Of a DNA stretch of 64,000 bases, positions 1 to 10,932 are shown one piece after another. This DNA comes from Acanthococcus lagerstroemiae (taxonomy: Eukaryota > Arthropoda > Insecta > Hemiptera > Eriococcidae), in NCBI GenBank assembly GCA_031841125.1, contig CM063112.1:21230603-21294602 (forward strand). The letters run 5' to 3'. The notes beneath the pieces are model-generated. The model was not told the origin of the DNA and did no database searches. It was given only the letters and a program-made list of their open reading frames with translations. How positions within the stretch are numbered: the first letter of the stretch is position 1; each line of letters begins with the position of its first letter. Made by a program: the position numbers and the translations under genes.

Positions 1-141
1 GACAAGTCAATGATTGATAATTACCCATCTAATTACGAAAGAGTATTTTATGAATATAACACAAATATTCAACTATAAAACCTAATTTGAAGGAGAAAAA
101 AATGTTGCTCGGAAAACCAACATTTTAATAGGTACCTAGTA

Positions 142-346
142 GAGTCAAGTCAGTAGTAACCCCACGGGCTCTACAGGTCCACGCACTCAGGCTCCGAGTA
201 AATAGGGGCCCTCTGGGTTTAAAAAAAATGCATAGTAGTGTAGTCAGTTTCATTTTATCCTTTGAGCATTTCCGCGGCAACCACTTCCTCTTACTCATTA
301 AAAATTCCTAAATCAACTTTGAATATTACTGAAAGAAAACTGTCTT
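142..346 (-). other. Intron-5 anchor of gene B homologous to gene A 45692-45878
   Basis: Contains GTCAAGTCAGTAGTAA, CTCAGGCTCCGAGTAAATA and TCTTACTCATTAAAAATTCC, each with a near match in the same order in gene A intron 5. In gene A this segment lies about 560 bp beyond exon 6 on the minus strand, which places gene B exon 6 just outside the window. Confidence 0.75.
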
Positions 347-710
347 AAAACAAATAGCACTTAGATTCCCATCTTAGGACACGTCTTTTAACCACATATT
401 TCGTCAAATTCTTGTTCTACAAAAGCTGCCTGATTGACGCGCATTCGCCACATCACCAATCAAACGATCACTTGATTTGGCAACAGTGGTAATCCATTCT
501 TATGGACTTCAGCATAGGTATACAATTTGGGAGATGTTAAAAATTGATAGGTAGTTATAAAAGTAAAAAAATAAACAAATATTATTTCAACTAGGTACAT
601 ATAAAATAAGAGATGAAAAATTTTCCCATCTATTAATACATGTAATTAATTTAATTGATTGAGGATGTTACTTTCCGAGCAACTCCACTCACCCCCACCC
701 CCAGCAAACG

Positions 711-1425
711 AGTGAGTCTTCTAGAGTCTTCAACAGGCGTTTCAGAATCTTAAAAAAATCTTGAAAAGTCTTAAAGGGTCTGGAAAAGTCGTCATGAAGC
801 CTTGAAGAGTTTAGATTTATTTAGAACAGGCCTTACGTGTCTTTAGCAAAACCTGTACGAGACTTACATAGTTATAAGCATGTGGTCTTAAACAACTCTA
901 CCAAATCTTAAAAACGTTTTAGTAAAAGCCGTATTTTAGGACGGATTCAATCTAGGACCATACTAAGTAAGATGGTGGCGCAAGTGGGGCAACTAGCCCC
1001 TCCGCTTTAGAGTGAATAAACCCTGCAGAAACCCTTGCAAATTCAGAAATAAACAACTTTAAAATTTGCACGTATTCCAAATATAAGGCTACAGATAAAA
1101 AAAGGAGGGCCCAAAAATTGATATTTCCAAGATCCAGTAAAAGCTCTAGCGGTTCTGATAAGCACTGAAAACTCTTGTTTAGTGTTAAGAAGACTTGGAG
1201 TCTTGTACGAGTCTTAAAGAGCTTTAAGGATTCAAGAAAGTATTGATCGTATCTTCAAGAGGCATAATTAAACTATAGAGTCGTAGACCAGCATAGAATC
1301 ATAAGCTATTATCAAATCTTCAACAGTTTTGAACAATCTCACCAAGTCTTAAGCAAATTCGGGAGAGCCAAAGATATTCTTACAAGAACATTGAATGTTG
1401 AAGAGTCTAAACTAAGTCTTAGGGA
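711..1425. repeat. Degenerate ~10-11 bp minisatellite (AGTCTTAA keyword)
   Basis: Two stretches (711-830 and 1140-1425) in which GAGTCTT/AAGTCTT/GAATCTT recurs about every 10-11 bases (for example near 714, 724, 745, 756, 766, 776, 786, 797). All copies have the same orientation. It lies in gene B intron 5, and no coding signal was seen. Confidence 0.55.
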
Positions 1426-2170
1426 CTGCGACCCCTTCATCCTCGAGAGGAAACATTAGTATTGGAAACTCCTACTCCTCCAGTACTTTTTGTTAATGGA
1501 CTTCTTGTTTAGCTATCGATATGTCAGGTATTTGACACAGATTTCAATTTTCTTCACAGCCTGTTTTTTCAACTTGAATTGGGGTATGTGGAAATTTTTA
1601 TTCTTGATACTTTACAGCAAGTGTCCCCTCCCTGGGAGTTCAAATTCGAATTGAGCTCGACTCGGGGCTCTTGGATATGCCAGTCAGTGTCCTACCCATG
1701 GATAGTTCTTTTTTTTTCTACCTTTTATTTTTCCGTATGAACGTATTAAGTACTGAAGATCCGTTCTTCATTTTTGACAGTAAAACGAATCACCACCTGT
1801 TCATCGTTTTATTTGATAATGAAAAGATTTATTGCACACTAAGCAGAGGAATTGGTTTCTCAGTGGTATCTCGAGCTTTTGATTTTGTTTTTTCACAAAA
1901 ATTGAACGGCATCGTTGTTGAACTTAAAAAATTTTCCGAAATTCTTGCGGGAACTTGGCGGATTTAAAGTAGTTAACTGCACACGTAGGGACGTATCTGT
2001 ATTTTCCACGTCAATAACGAAATAGTCAGTACTAATACAATATACCAACTGTTTACAAATTCCAGCTATCCCCCTTATCTATTCACTCGAATACCATTTT
2101 GTAAAAGGGAAACTGAACAAAATACACCGGAGGGGAGTGGGGTACAAACTAACAATCTCTAATATATGGT

Positions 2171-3877
2171 GTGGTGGGACGTATGGCGATGCACGCATGC
2201 CAAAGTGGCCCCTATGACACCGCACCCCCGGTCCCGGAAACTACCCTCTCGAGTATCACATCAGTGACAGGAGGGACGCCTTGGGGCCAGGCCCGAGCCC
2301 CCATTAATCCGTGCCGCAACGGTGTGCACATCCTACCAGGGCCACCATGGGGTTCCCTACTGACCGAGGTCCGCACTCCCTGAGCGCTCGCCTGGAATTC
2401 AGGTCCTCCACGGCCGGACACGCTGCCTCTTCACTCACCCCTCACCTCCTTGTCTTAGTCCGTGTGTCGACGCAGGCAGGTAGTGACGATGGGTGAGCCC
2501 TGCTGGTAGGCCGCAACGCAGCTGCAGCAGCTCTCCCAGGATGGTACAGAGTTCTCCTCCTGTTTGATGGTGTGGGCCGAGCTTGGTAGACCGCCGGCCC
2601 TCTGTCTCGACCACTCCGTCTGCATCTTCTTCTTCATGATGGCCGAGACGAAGGCCGACACCCGGTTCCAACTGCTTCCGTTCTTCATCATCTCCGGAAT
2701 CAGGCTGTCCGGCGCGAGACGGCTGATCACGCCGTCGTATTCATCGCTTCTTCCGCCGGGATCGATCGCTGTTGTGGCCGTCCCGCGCCTCTCCTGCTCC
2801 CAGGCCTCACACTCGAACAGGATGTGCCAAGGTGTGTCCTTAGCCCTTCGATCACAGTGCGCGCACATGGGCTCGGCGCTATCGACATCCGATGTAGGTA
2901 CGTGCCGATGCACCCGTGGCCGCTCAGTACTTGGGTAAGGTGGAAGTTCAGCTCTCTGTGCGATCTTCCTACCCATCCGTCGAGGTCGCGTATCAGCGCT
3001 CGGGTCCACTCGCCCTTGGTCGAATGGGCGAGCGCGTCCTTCCACTTCCGAAGCGTGTCCTGCTGGATGACTCGCTTGACCCGAAGTGCCTCCCGTTTGG
3101 TCTTCGCTTTCTTCTTCGCACCGTATACCGCCGCTAGTTTGCCGACCTTGAGTTCGATCGGCGGTATAAGGGCTAACACGCCTACTGCATCCGAAGAAAC
3201 AGTGCTGTACGCAATGTCACACCTTATTGCGGCTTTTCGCTGGATCTTCTCCATCTCCGCTCTCCTGTATGGTACATCGATGGCGTCGACAAATATTGAC
3301 GCCTCGTATAGGAGGACCGACATGATGACGTTGACGTACATCCTTCTTTGCTGCTCCCTCGGTCCCCCGAGGTTCGACATCAGACGGGAAAACTGTCCGG
3401 CTACTCGATCCGCCTTCTCGGCTGCCCGTCGAAAGTGCTCTCGGAAATGCAACTTCCCGTGGAACCACAGCCCCAGGTGCTTCAGGGCTGTACAGAGCCC
3501 AATCTCCACACCTTTTAGGACGGTGGGCTGTACTTGCATCGCGTCTTGAACAAAACCGCTTCTGTCTTCTGTACCGCTAAACACAGCCCTGCCGACTCGA
3601 TCTAGTGGGTTAGCATCTCTAATGCCTGGTTCACTCGTCGCGTGACCTCTACTGTCGTCTCGGCTTGCCACACCACCAGCGTGTCGTCGGCGTAACAGAT
3701 GAGCTTTACGCCTGGTGGTAGTGCCAGCCTCAGCATCCCGTTGAAGGCGACATTCCACAAGGTAGGTCCGAGTACTGATCCCTGAGGAATGCCGCAGGTC
3801 ATCTCCCTGGTGATTCGTACGGCCGCCGACTCCATCTCTATCCGGCGGCCGTCGAAGTAACTTCTGATGATGCGCAC
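2171..3877 (-). pseudogene. R1-clade LINE, 3' half of pol plus 3' UTR, decayed
   Basis: Minus-strand reverse transcriptase: GIPQGSVLGPTLWNVAFNGM and the YADD box (CYADDTLVV) in 3602-3877; then the thumb/connection region ending WTRALIRDLDGWVGRSHRELNF and LSGHGCIGTYLHR (2850-3550); then a CX2CX9HX4C knuckle (CAHC...H...C) and C terminus (2455-2900). The LSGHGC..YLHR block and following knuckle are typical of the R1 clade. At least two frame shifts separate the parts, so it is dead. The 3' UTR (2171-2455) recurs elsewhere in the window. It is 5'-truncated at about 3880 and inserted in gene B intron 5. Confidence 0.85.
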
Positions 3878-3889
3878 GAGGTAACCTAT

Positions 3890-5320
3890 TATATAAAAAT
3901 GTTTGTTGTCTGTATGTTTGTTTGTTCGAGGTGGAAGGGTGGACCGTAAGAGAGTGGGAGTTTGTACTTTCTGGATGTGTTCGTATGAACTCTAAGTAGC
4001 TTTTAGACTAAAGAAATTTCGGAACCCTTATTAGAAGGGAGCGAAAAATTATGCCCCTTCTGGACCCCTTAACTTTTTTCGACTTGGATTGTTTGGAAGT
4101 GTTCTACATTGACTTTTTTCAGATCATGTTAAAATTTGGCGGCTGTAACTGTCTCCCTTCAAAATTTATTAGGGGGTTGAAAATCTGAAGTTTCCAAAAA
4201 GGAGCCTTAAATACCTTATTAGTACTTGTACATCTGATTTAACGCGACCATAATATACTTGGATATCGTTTCATACTAATTTATGCGCCACATATTCATT
4301 TTCAGTCCCGCATCATCTCCAAAAGCCCTACAATTTCGGTTTCGAAAAATATGTTCAGCATTTCTTCTAATTATCTGACTGAATTTTTATAAACACTAAC
4401 ATATTCTTCGTCTGAATAACACAAACTGCAAATGGATCAGAACCCTCCGACTGAACGTAATGCGAGTTGAAGTTTCTGTAAGCTTCCGCAGGTTTCGGTA
4501 ATGTTGGACAGGAGACCCCCTAGTAACCACAGACTACATCACTACCCATTCATCAACACACAATGAGTCATTATTGTTAGACTATAATATACTCGTATAT
4601 AAAAATGGGTTGTATGTTTCATGTATCAAAATATGAAATAACTACAAAGAGCTACATCGTTCATTGTCAGAAAGACATCCATCATTATTAATCAAACTTC
4701 TAATTTGGTACACAAGTTACTTTTTCTTGTGCATATTTCTAATTACTTACCCATCACAAAAAAACTCATAACTACCCCATGTTAAATAAGTAATCTACAC
4801 CTGCGGCAACAACAAAGAACATTTCGGTATCTGAGTGTAATAAACGCACTTATTCTTCCACCTTTCTTTTCTCTCTACTAAAATCATTAGTACAAACGGG
4901 ATTCACTTAACATACTGACAGCAACTTTATGGGAGGTAGCTCATGCACGTAACGTAGCTGTGTGTTCTTGCTTCTGGATTGTGAACCAAGTCCATGAACG
5001 CTGGCCAATGTTGGTCCTTGCGGCATGAGTCTTGCAGTTCTGGGACAGTCTCGGGTAGCTTTGGCCGCTCCTACCGCTGTGTTCTAACTGGCTCGTAAAC
5101 TGGAAATGACTACTTAGCGGTTTTGATGGATGCCGGCTACAGTCTAGAGCGATGTGGGTTTGGTTCAGCTGAGCTTGACATCCTGCAAACTGTTAATGCA
5201 AACTGCCATCGCATTCCCCCAGTCTTTGTTCGTAGGTCTACTTATTATTCAGTCAGTGTCAGTCAGCGGCCGCTTGTCTGCAGGAGAATTAGTTCACGTT
5301 GGACGATTGCAATCGACTTC
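3890..5320. other. Gene-free AT-rich intron stretch
   Basis: Nothing recognisable beyond short T-rich runs and a TATAAAAATG/TTTGTTTGT-like TE boundary at 3890-3935, resembled again near 4590. The small ORFs here show no family signature. Confidence 0.4.
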
Positions 5321-5627
5321 TCAACATGTACAGATTGTTAGAATTTTCATTATATTCTAAAAAAAAATCCAAAATCTCAGTTTGAATGCAGTAAATGTAG
5401 GATATCACTTTTTATTAATGTTTCAAAGGGATTACAGGTGTGAGTTTCTACCTATGTTAGTGGGTGTTGACTTTGGACCAACGGTGCCCCACTGATACAT
5501 AAATTTCTTTTAGTTTGGCTGTAATATAATTTCTTTTTCAATGTGGGATTATAGGTGTGAGTTTCCACCAACCTGAGTGGGTTTTGACTTTGGGCCGATA
5601 ATGCCCCACTGATACATAAATTACTTT

Positions 5628-5712
5628 TAGTTTAGATGTACTATAATATTTACTTTTAGTTTAGATGTACTATAATATTTACTTTTAGTTTAGATGTACT
5701 ATAATATTTACT
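5628..5712. repeat. 29-bp tandem triplication
   Basis: Three head-to-tail copies of a 29-bp unit beginning TTTAGATGTACTATAATATT inside the satellite array; near-identical, so a recent local expansion. Confidence 0.8.
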
Positions 5713-6477
5713 TCTCAACTGGGGATTAGGTGTGAGTTGTATCCACTTTGGGCTGATGATGCCCTACCAATACATAATTTATTTTATCGTTTGTTCACAT
5801 TTACAAATATTTTTAGCTGGGGTTTGTAGTTGAGTTTTCACCTATGCTAGAGGGTGCCGACTTCGAGCCGATAATGCCCCACTGATTCATAATTTACTTT
5901 AATGGAAGGTATACTATAATATTTATTTTTCTGCGGAGGGTTGTAGGTAGGAGTTTTTCACCAACCCTAGGGGGTACTGACTTTGAAGCCGATGATGCCC
6001 CGCCGATACATAAGTTCCTTTTTATTTTCATATACTATATGTATATTACTAGGGGCGGCAGTTCGCCTATGTTAGTATAGTGTCATTTTGGTCTCTGTGT
6101 GTTTTTGGTTGGTGTTGTCTTTATCAATGATGTCCTCTTGGTTGTTTTTGTTATTTTTGTTGGTGTCATCTTGCTCTCTGTGTTGTCTTGGTTGGTGTTG
6201 TCTTTATTGATTATGTCATCTTGGTCTCTGTGTTGTCTTAGTTAGTGTTTTTGTCTTTACCAATTATGTCGTCTTAATCGATGTTTTCATCTTTGTCAGT
6301 GTTGTCGACTTTGCTGGTGTTTTCGTCTTTGTCAAGGTTATCATCTTTGTCAGGTGTTGTGGTGTCTAGTACTATAATTTTGTATACTTGAAGAATTTCA
6401 ATCCTGGATGCATCACTATTTTAGGTAATTATTTCCAATTTTTATGTATGTGCTACTAATTTTCTTTTTCAGCTTCC

Positions 6478-6581
6478 CGCATCGCTGTATATTTCGATAT
6501 AATCGGTGCGGGACATTTTTTTACCATGTTCAAGTCATTTTAACATCCTAATTAATCAATCGTATATTCTTGATTAATTAT
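6478..6581. repeat. Closing module of satellite unit 1: two hairpins
   Basis: First hairpin: CCCGCA ... TGCGGG with an inner TATAT-TTCG-ATATA stem-loop. Second: TAATTAATCAA ... TTGATTAATTA, an 11-bp perfect stem. Both recur in unit 2 at about 8385-8487. Confidence 0.65.
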
Positions 6582-8384
6582 TGTTACTTATGACAACAGT
6601 AATTGGTGTTTAATAATGCCGAGCTATCGGTAATATGTCGATAGAAACATAGTTGATGATTACTTACCATAGAAATTTTATTAGGATTATTATTTTACTA
6701 TTGTATCTTTTAGAGGCCCTCTGAAATTCTCCCAGTCCAACCCTTCATATGTTTACTTATTACTCAGTCTCAGATCGTTAGAAATGTCATTCTATTCTGA
6801 AAAAATTCCAAAATCTCAGTTTGAATGCAGCAAATGTAGGATATTACTTACTTTTTATAATGTTAAAAGGTTTAGAAAAGGGGAAAATAAGTTTTTTCTC
6901 TGACCTCTTGTTGATAGTGTTTTTCCCCTTGAGACTACCGTATGTGTGAATTTTCATCTTTGTTAGTGGATACGGACTTTGGGCCGCTGATGCCCCCCCC
7001 CATACATAATGTACTGTTAGCCTAGATATACTTTAATATTTATTATTCAGCTTGAGATTAGGCGTGAGTTTTCACCCATGTTAGTAGCTATTAACTTGAG
7101 CCCAATGATGCCTCCCCAATACATAATTTTTTTATTTCCAGTGTATACTCTTAATATTTATTTTTTAACTTGGGATTATAGATGTGAGTTTCCACCTACC
7201 TTAACGGGAATTGACTTTGGGCCGATGATGCCCCACTGATACATAATTTACTTTTAGTTTAGATATACTATAATATTTATTTTTAAGCTTGGGATTAGGT
7301 GTGAGTTTTCACCTATGTTAGTGGCTATCAACTTGAGCCCAATGATGCATCACTGATACATAATTTTCTTTTAGTTTGGCTGTATACTTAGCTTCGGAGT
7401 AAATGTGCGAGTTTCCACCTACCTTAGTGGGTATTGACTTTGGGCCCGTGATGCCCTACCAATACATAATTTACTTTTAGTTTAGATATACATTAATATT
7501 TATTTTTAAGCTTGGGATTAGGTGTGATTTTTCACTTATGTTAGTGGCTATCAACTTGAGCCCAATGATGCCTCACCAATGGATAATTTTCTTTTAGTTA
7601 GGCTGTATACTCATCTTGGGATTATAGGTGTGAGTTTCCACCTACCTTAGTGGGTATAGACTTTGGGCCGATGATGCCCCACTGATACAGAATTTAATTC
7701 TAGTTTAGATATACTATAATATTTATTTTTAAGCTTGGGATGAGGTGCGAGTTTTCACCTATGTTAGTGGCTATCAACTTGAGCCTGATGATGCCTCACC
7801 GATATATAATTTTCTTTTAGTTTGGCTGTACTATAATATTTCTTCCTCAACTTGGGATTATAGGTGTGAGTTTACACCTACCTTAATGGGTATTGACTTT
7901 GGGCCGATGATGCCCCACCAATACATAAGTTACTTTCAATTTTTGATGTACTATACATTACCAAGGGCGGCGGTTTACCTATATGTTAGTATAGTGTCGT
8001 TTTGGTCTCTGTGTTGTCTTGGTTGGTGTTATCTTTATTGATGATGTCATCTTGGTTGTTTTTTTTATCTCTGTCGGTATCGTCTTGGTCTCTGTGTTGT
8101 CTTGGTTGGCGTTTTTGTCTTTACCAATCATGTCGTCTTAATTGATGTTTTCATCTTTGTCGGTGTTATGTTGGTGTTGTTAACTTTGCTGGTGTTTTTG
8201 TTTTTGTTGAGGTTATAATCTTTATCAGGTGTTGTGGTGTCATCTTCATCAGTGTTGTGGTCTTTGTCAGTGTCATCATCTGTGTCCGTGTCTACTTAAG
8301 GAATTTCAGTCTTGCATGCCCCGCTATTTTAGATACTTATTTCTAATTTTTATGTATGTGCTACTAATTTTCTTTTTCAGCTTC

Positions 8385-8487
8385 TCGCATCGCTGTATAT
8401 TTCGATATAATCGGTGCGGGACATTTTTTTACCAAGTTCAAGTCATTTTAACGTCCTAATTAATCAATCGTATATTCTTGATTAATT
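8385..8487. repeat. Closing module of satellite unit 2: two hairpins
   Basis: Same pair of hairpins as at 6478-6581. The TTCG-loop core and the 11-bp AT stem are retained despite divergence around them. Confidence 0.65.
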
Positions 8488-8534
8488 AACGTTACTTTAA
8501 ATGACGACAGCAATTGGCGTTTAAAAACAATGCC

Positions 8535-10150
8535 CCTCTTTAGGTAGTAATTACACTTTTTGTAGTGTATTTTTCGTAAATATATCTATTCAATCTAAAA
8601 TTGTTATTTTTATTTACATACAGCACTGTTTGAGAAAGGTGAAAGGCCACCATTTATTTCGGGTTCGGGCTACTTACAAAATGAATGTACAAAGATTCGG
8701 TTGAGAAGAAATTGGCATCTATGTACGGTTATCTCGGAGAATCGTCTCCTGAGGGGCTAAACGTTCCCCCAATATTCGTTTTTCCATTGATTTTTTTTAA
8801 ATCTCGTCTTCAGCAAACAGAAGTGATGCAAAGGTTGCCCCCCCCCTTTTTTCAACCAGTGCATACCAGTTGCGAAACTCAGTCATGACATTTGGGACTC
8901 ACGTTTGAGAATTAACGCAGTTGGGTGTTAGAGTATTTATATGGATGTTAAAGTAAAGACCAGTGACGCCGAAAAGTTGTGCGTTTTGGTACCCATATTG
9001 TATTTCAAGGTATTTTGATCGTCAGCTCCCTCTTACGATACTATAATCCGCAAACTAGGATCAATAAGATGTCAACAATAAGCTTAGCGAACTAGAGAAC
9101 CCAAAAATGACATCCAATGTTTCAACTTTTTCAAACTTGAGCTTCACTCCTCCCTAATCAAAGTGCCTCAATTTTCAAGTTGAATCAAATTGATAGGTGA
9201 CCTTGAAAATCAATAAAATATCTATATTCGGTTCACTGATGAATTTATTCCGCGCCCCCCTCCCCTAAACTGTAAATATCACGGTTCTCAAGATACAATG
9301 GAACTAATACATATTAAAACCGAATTTGGGAGAACCTGATGATCCACGAAACTTCCTTATCGCATTTTGTGAGAATTTTGTGCCTCGGTTCCTTTGAAGT
9401 ATCTGACAGATGCAGTAGCAATGAAACAGAGAATTTCGAAATTTACTGAAGGGGCCAATGACATTCCACAGGTTTGGATTTTGTGTTTCAAATTATAATT
9501 ATTTTTATTATTCATTAGCTTTTACTTTTGCATTTGTTTGAACAATTGTATCTTCGAGGATCCACCAGACCTTGCCGTCAATTCGTGGAACCGCTGCTTC
9601 AATACAAATTCTCGCCCTGGAAGTTTGAATCTGTCGACTTTCCCAAATACCGGGTGTCCATTTTTGTTCGGAAATGATTTTCCCTGACTTTTTCAGGTTT
9701 TCCAGGCCAATTTTTCCAGTTTTCCAGACCCTTCAAATAGAAATTACAAATGCAAGGGGGAGGGTCAATTTTTTTCGAATATCGTCAAGCACTACCAAAA
9801 CTTTTTTCTCCCTACTGTGTGCTTATAAATCTGTGGCAGAGGGGGTGTATACATTTAATGATGGAAACGAAAACGCGCTCTGTAGGGTGCAGCGTGGTGC
9901 AATGTCCATTAACGAATTCATAGATTTTTTTCGTGTAACTTAATGTCGACCATGAATGGGGGGGGGGCTGAAAGAATCAAATTCTAAAATTGATTTATAG
10001 GTTTTCGAGGTCACTGTATTCGGTTTTACGGGTAATTTTTGGATTCTGTCCCTCCTGGTGCGACCAATGAGGTAGCAAGAACGTAGGACAAGCAACGGTT
10101 GACTCGGAATTCACCCTTTCTAGTGTCTATTTTGGAGTGTGAGAGAACTT
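8535..10150. other. Gene-free intron stretch of gene B
   Basis: AT-rich, with homopolymer C and G runs (8840, 9250, 9958). Contains TTCCCTGACTTTTTCAGG, also present at 47170 in gene A intron 5, so a dispersed repeat. No coding signal recognised. Confidence 0.4.
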
Positions 10151-10154
10151 GGAA

Positions 10155-10331
10155 ATATTCCTTTTGTAGGGTGTGCCAATTCACTTTTCCTTCTTCTGTA
10201 TTTCAGAGCGCTTTTGGCTGCTATGCCATCATCAGTGGAGTCGTACTCCACTGATGATTGCATAACAGCCGAAAGCGCTCTGAAATACAGAAGAAGGAAA
10301 AGTGAATTGGCACACCCTACAAGAGGAATAT
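10155..10331. mobile_element. Fold-back element, two 87-bp arms with a 3-nt loop
   Basis: Almost perfect palindrome centred on 10243: the left arm 10155-10241 pairs with 10245-10331 with about four or five mismatches (inner stem GGAGT-CGT-ACTCC). One arm of the same family sits at 14650-14745, so this is a mobile family, not a chance hairpin. Located in gene B intron 5, close to exon 5. Confidence 0.8.
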
Positions 10332-10672
10332 CACCCTTTCTAATTAATTATCGTTAATTCCTTCAAGTACCGTGGCATGTTATAGGGTGTTACCTCTACA
10401 ACCTGTAATTACCAATTACCACATGATTTTGTTGGTTTTTATAGTTTTCATGGTTTAAATGTTTCGACTACCTAATAAAAGTTGATGTATTTTCTAATTT
10501 TTGGAGTTATAGAGTTCTTAGACAAGCCTAAGTGTAGAATGTTAGCCCTTACTTTCACTGAGCATGAGAAAACTTAATCCGGTCCTGAACAGAGTAGATA
10601 CCTACCATCGTTCATTAAATTAATTTCACAAACTTAATACATATAATCAACAAGTTATAATGTATAATTTAC

Positions 10673-10932
10673 CTATACATGACTGGCCTGATTGTTTCGA
10701 GGCTTTTCCAGTATTAAATCTACAATTGTACTTTGTCTGCACTATGTGTTTCAACCACGGATTTCGTACACTGACATCATCAGTGATATTATACACATCT
10801 TCGGAGATGAACCTTTCCTTATCATGGCCGAAATTAATCTCTGTCTTTCTCCGGAAAAGTAAAATTTGAGGTAATCTTAATCTCCGCGATACATATTCGA
10901 AAAACTGGTTATCTGGTGGCAACCATTCAACG
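10673..10932 (-). CDS. Gene B exon 5 (last exon in the window)
   Basis: 260 bp, acceptor TTTTAG|CGTTGAATGG, donor ATAG|GTAAAT, both shared with gene A. Encodes EWLPPDNQFFEYVSRRLRL...NPWLKHIVQTKYNC...SCIG. The intron that follows exceeds 10.6 kb and leaves the window. Confidence 0.82.

Larger units (their letters stand above)
5325..8530. repeat. Duplicated compound satellite block (two ~1.3-1.8 kb units)
   Basis: Unit 1 (about 5325-6650) and unit 2 (about 6765-8530) share the same three parts in order: a start segment (CAAAATCTCAGTTTGAATGC), an array of ~115-bp monomers carrying GAGTTT(T/C)CACCTA...GATGCC, then a T/G-rich minisatellite (TTGGTCTCTGTGTTGTCTTG) and a closing module with two hairpins. 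In unit 2 monomers alternate between two types (CTTTGGGCC and CTTGAGCCC), giving a dimer of about 225-235 bp. No ORF of substance. Confidence 0.75.

Noticed and set aside
1671..1967. 98-codon plus-strand ORF in gene B intron 5
   Set aside because: No recognisable motif, low-complexity phenylalanine runs and no matching gene A sequence.
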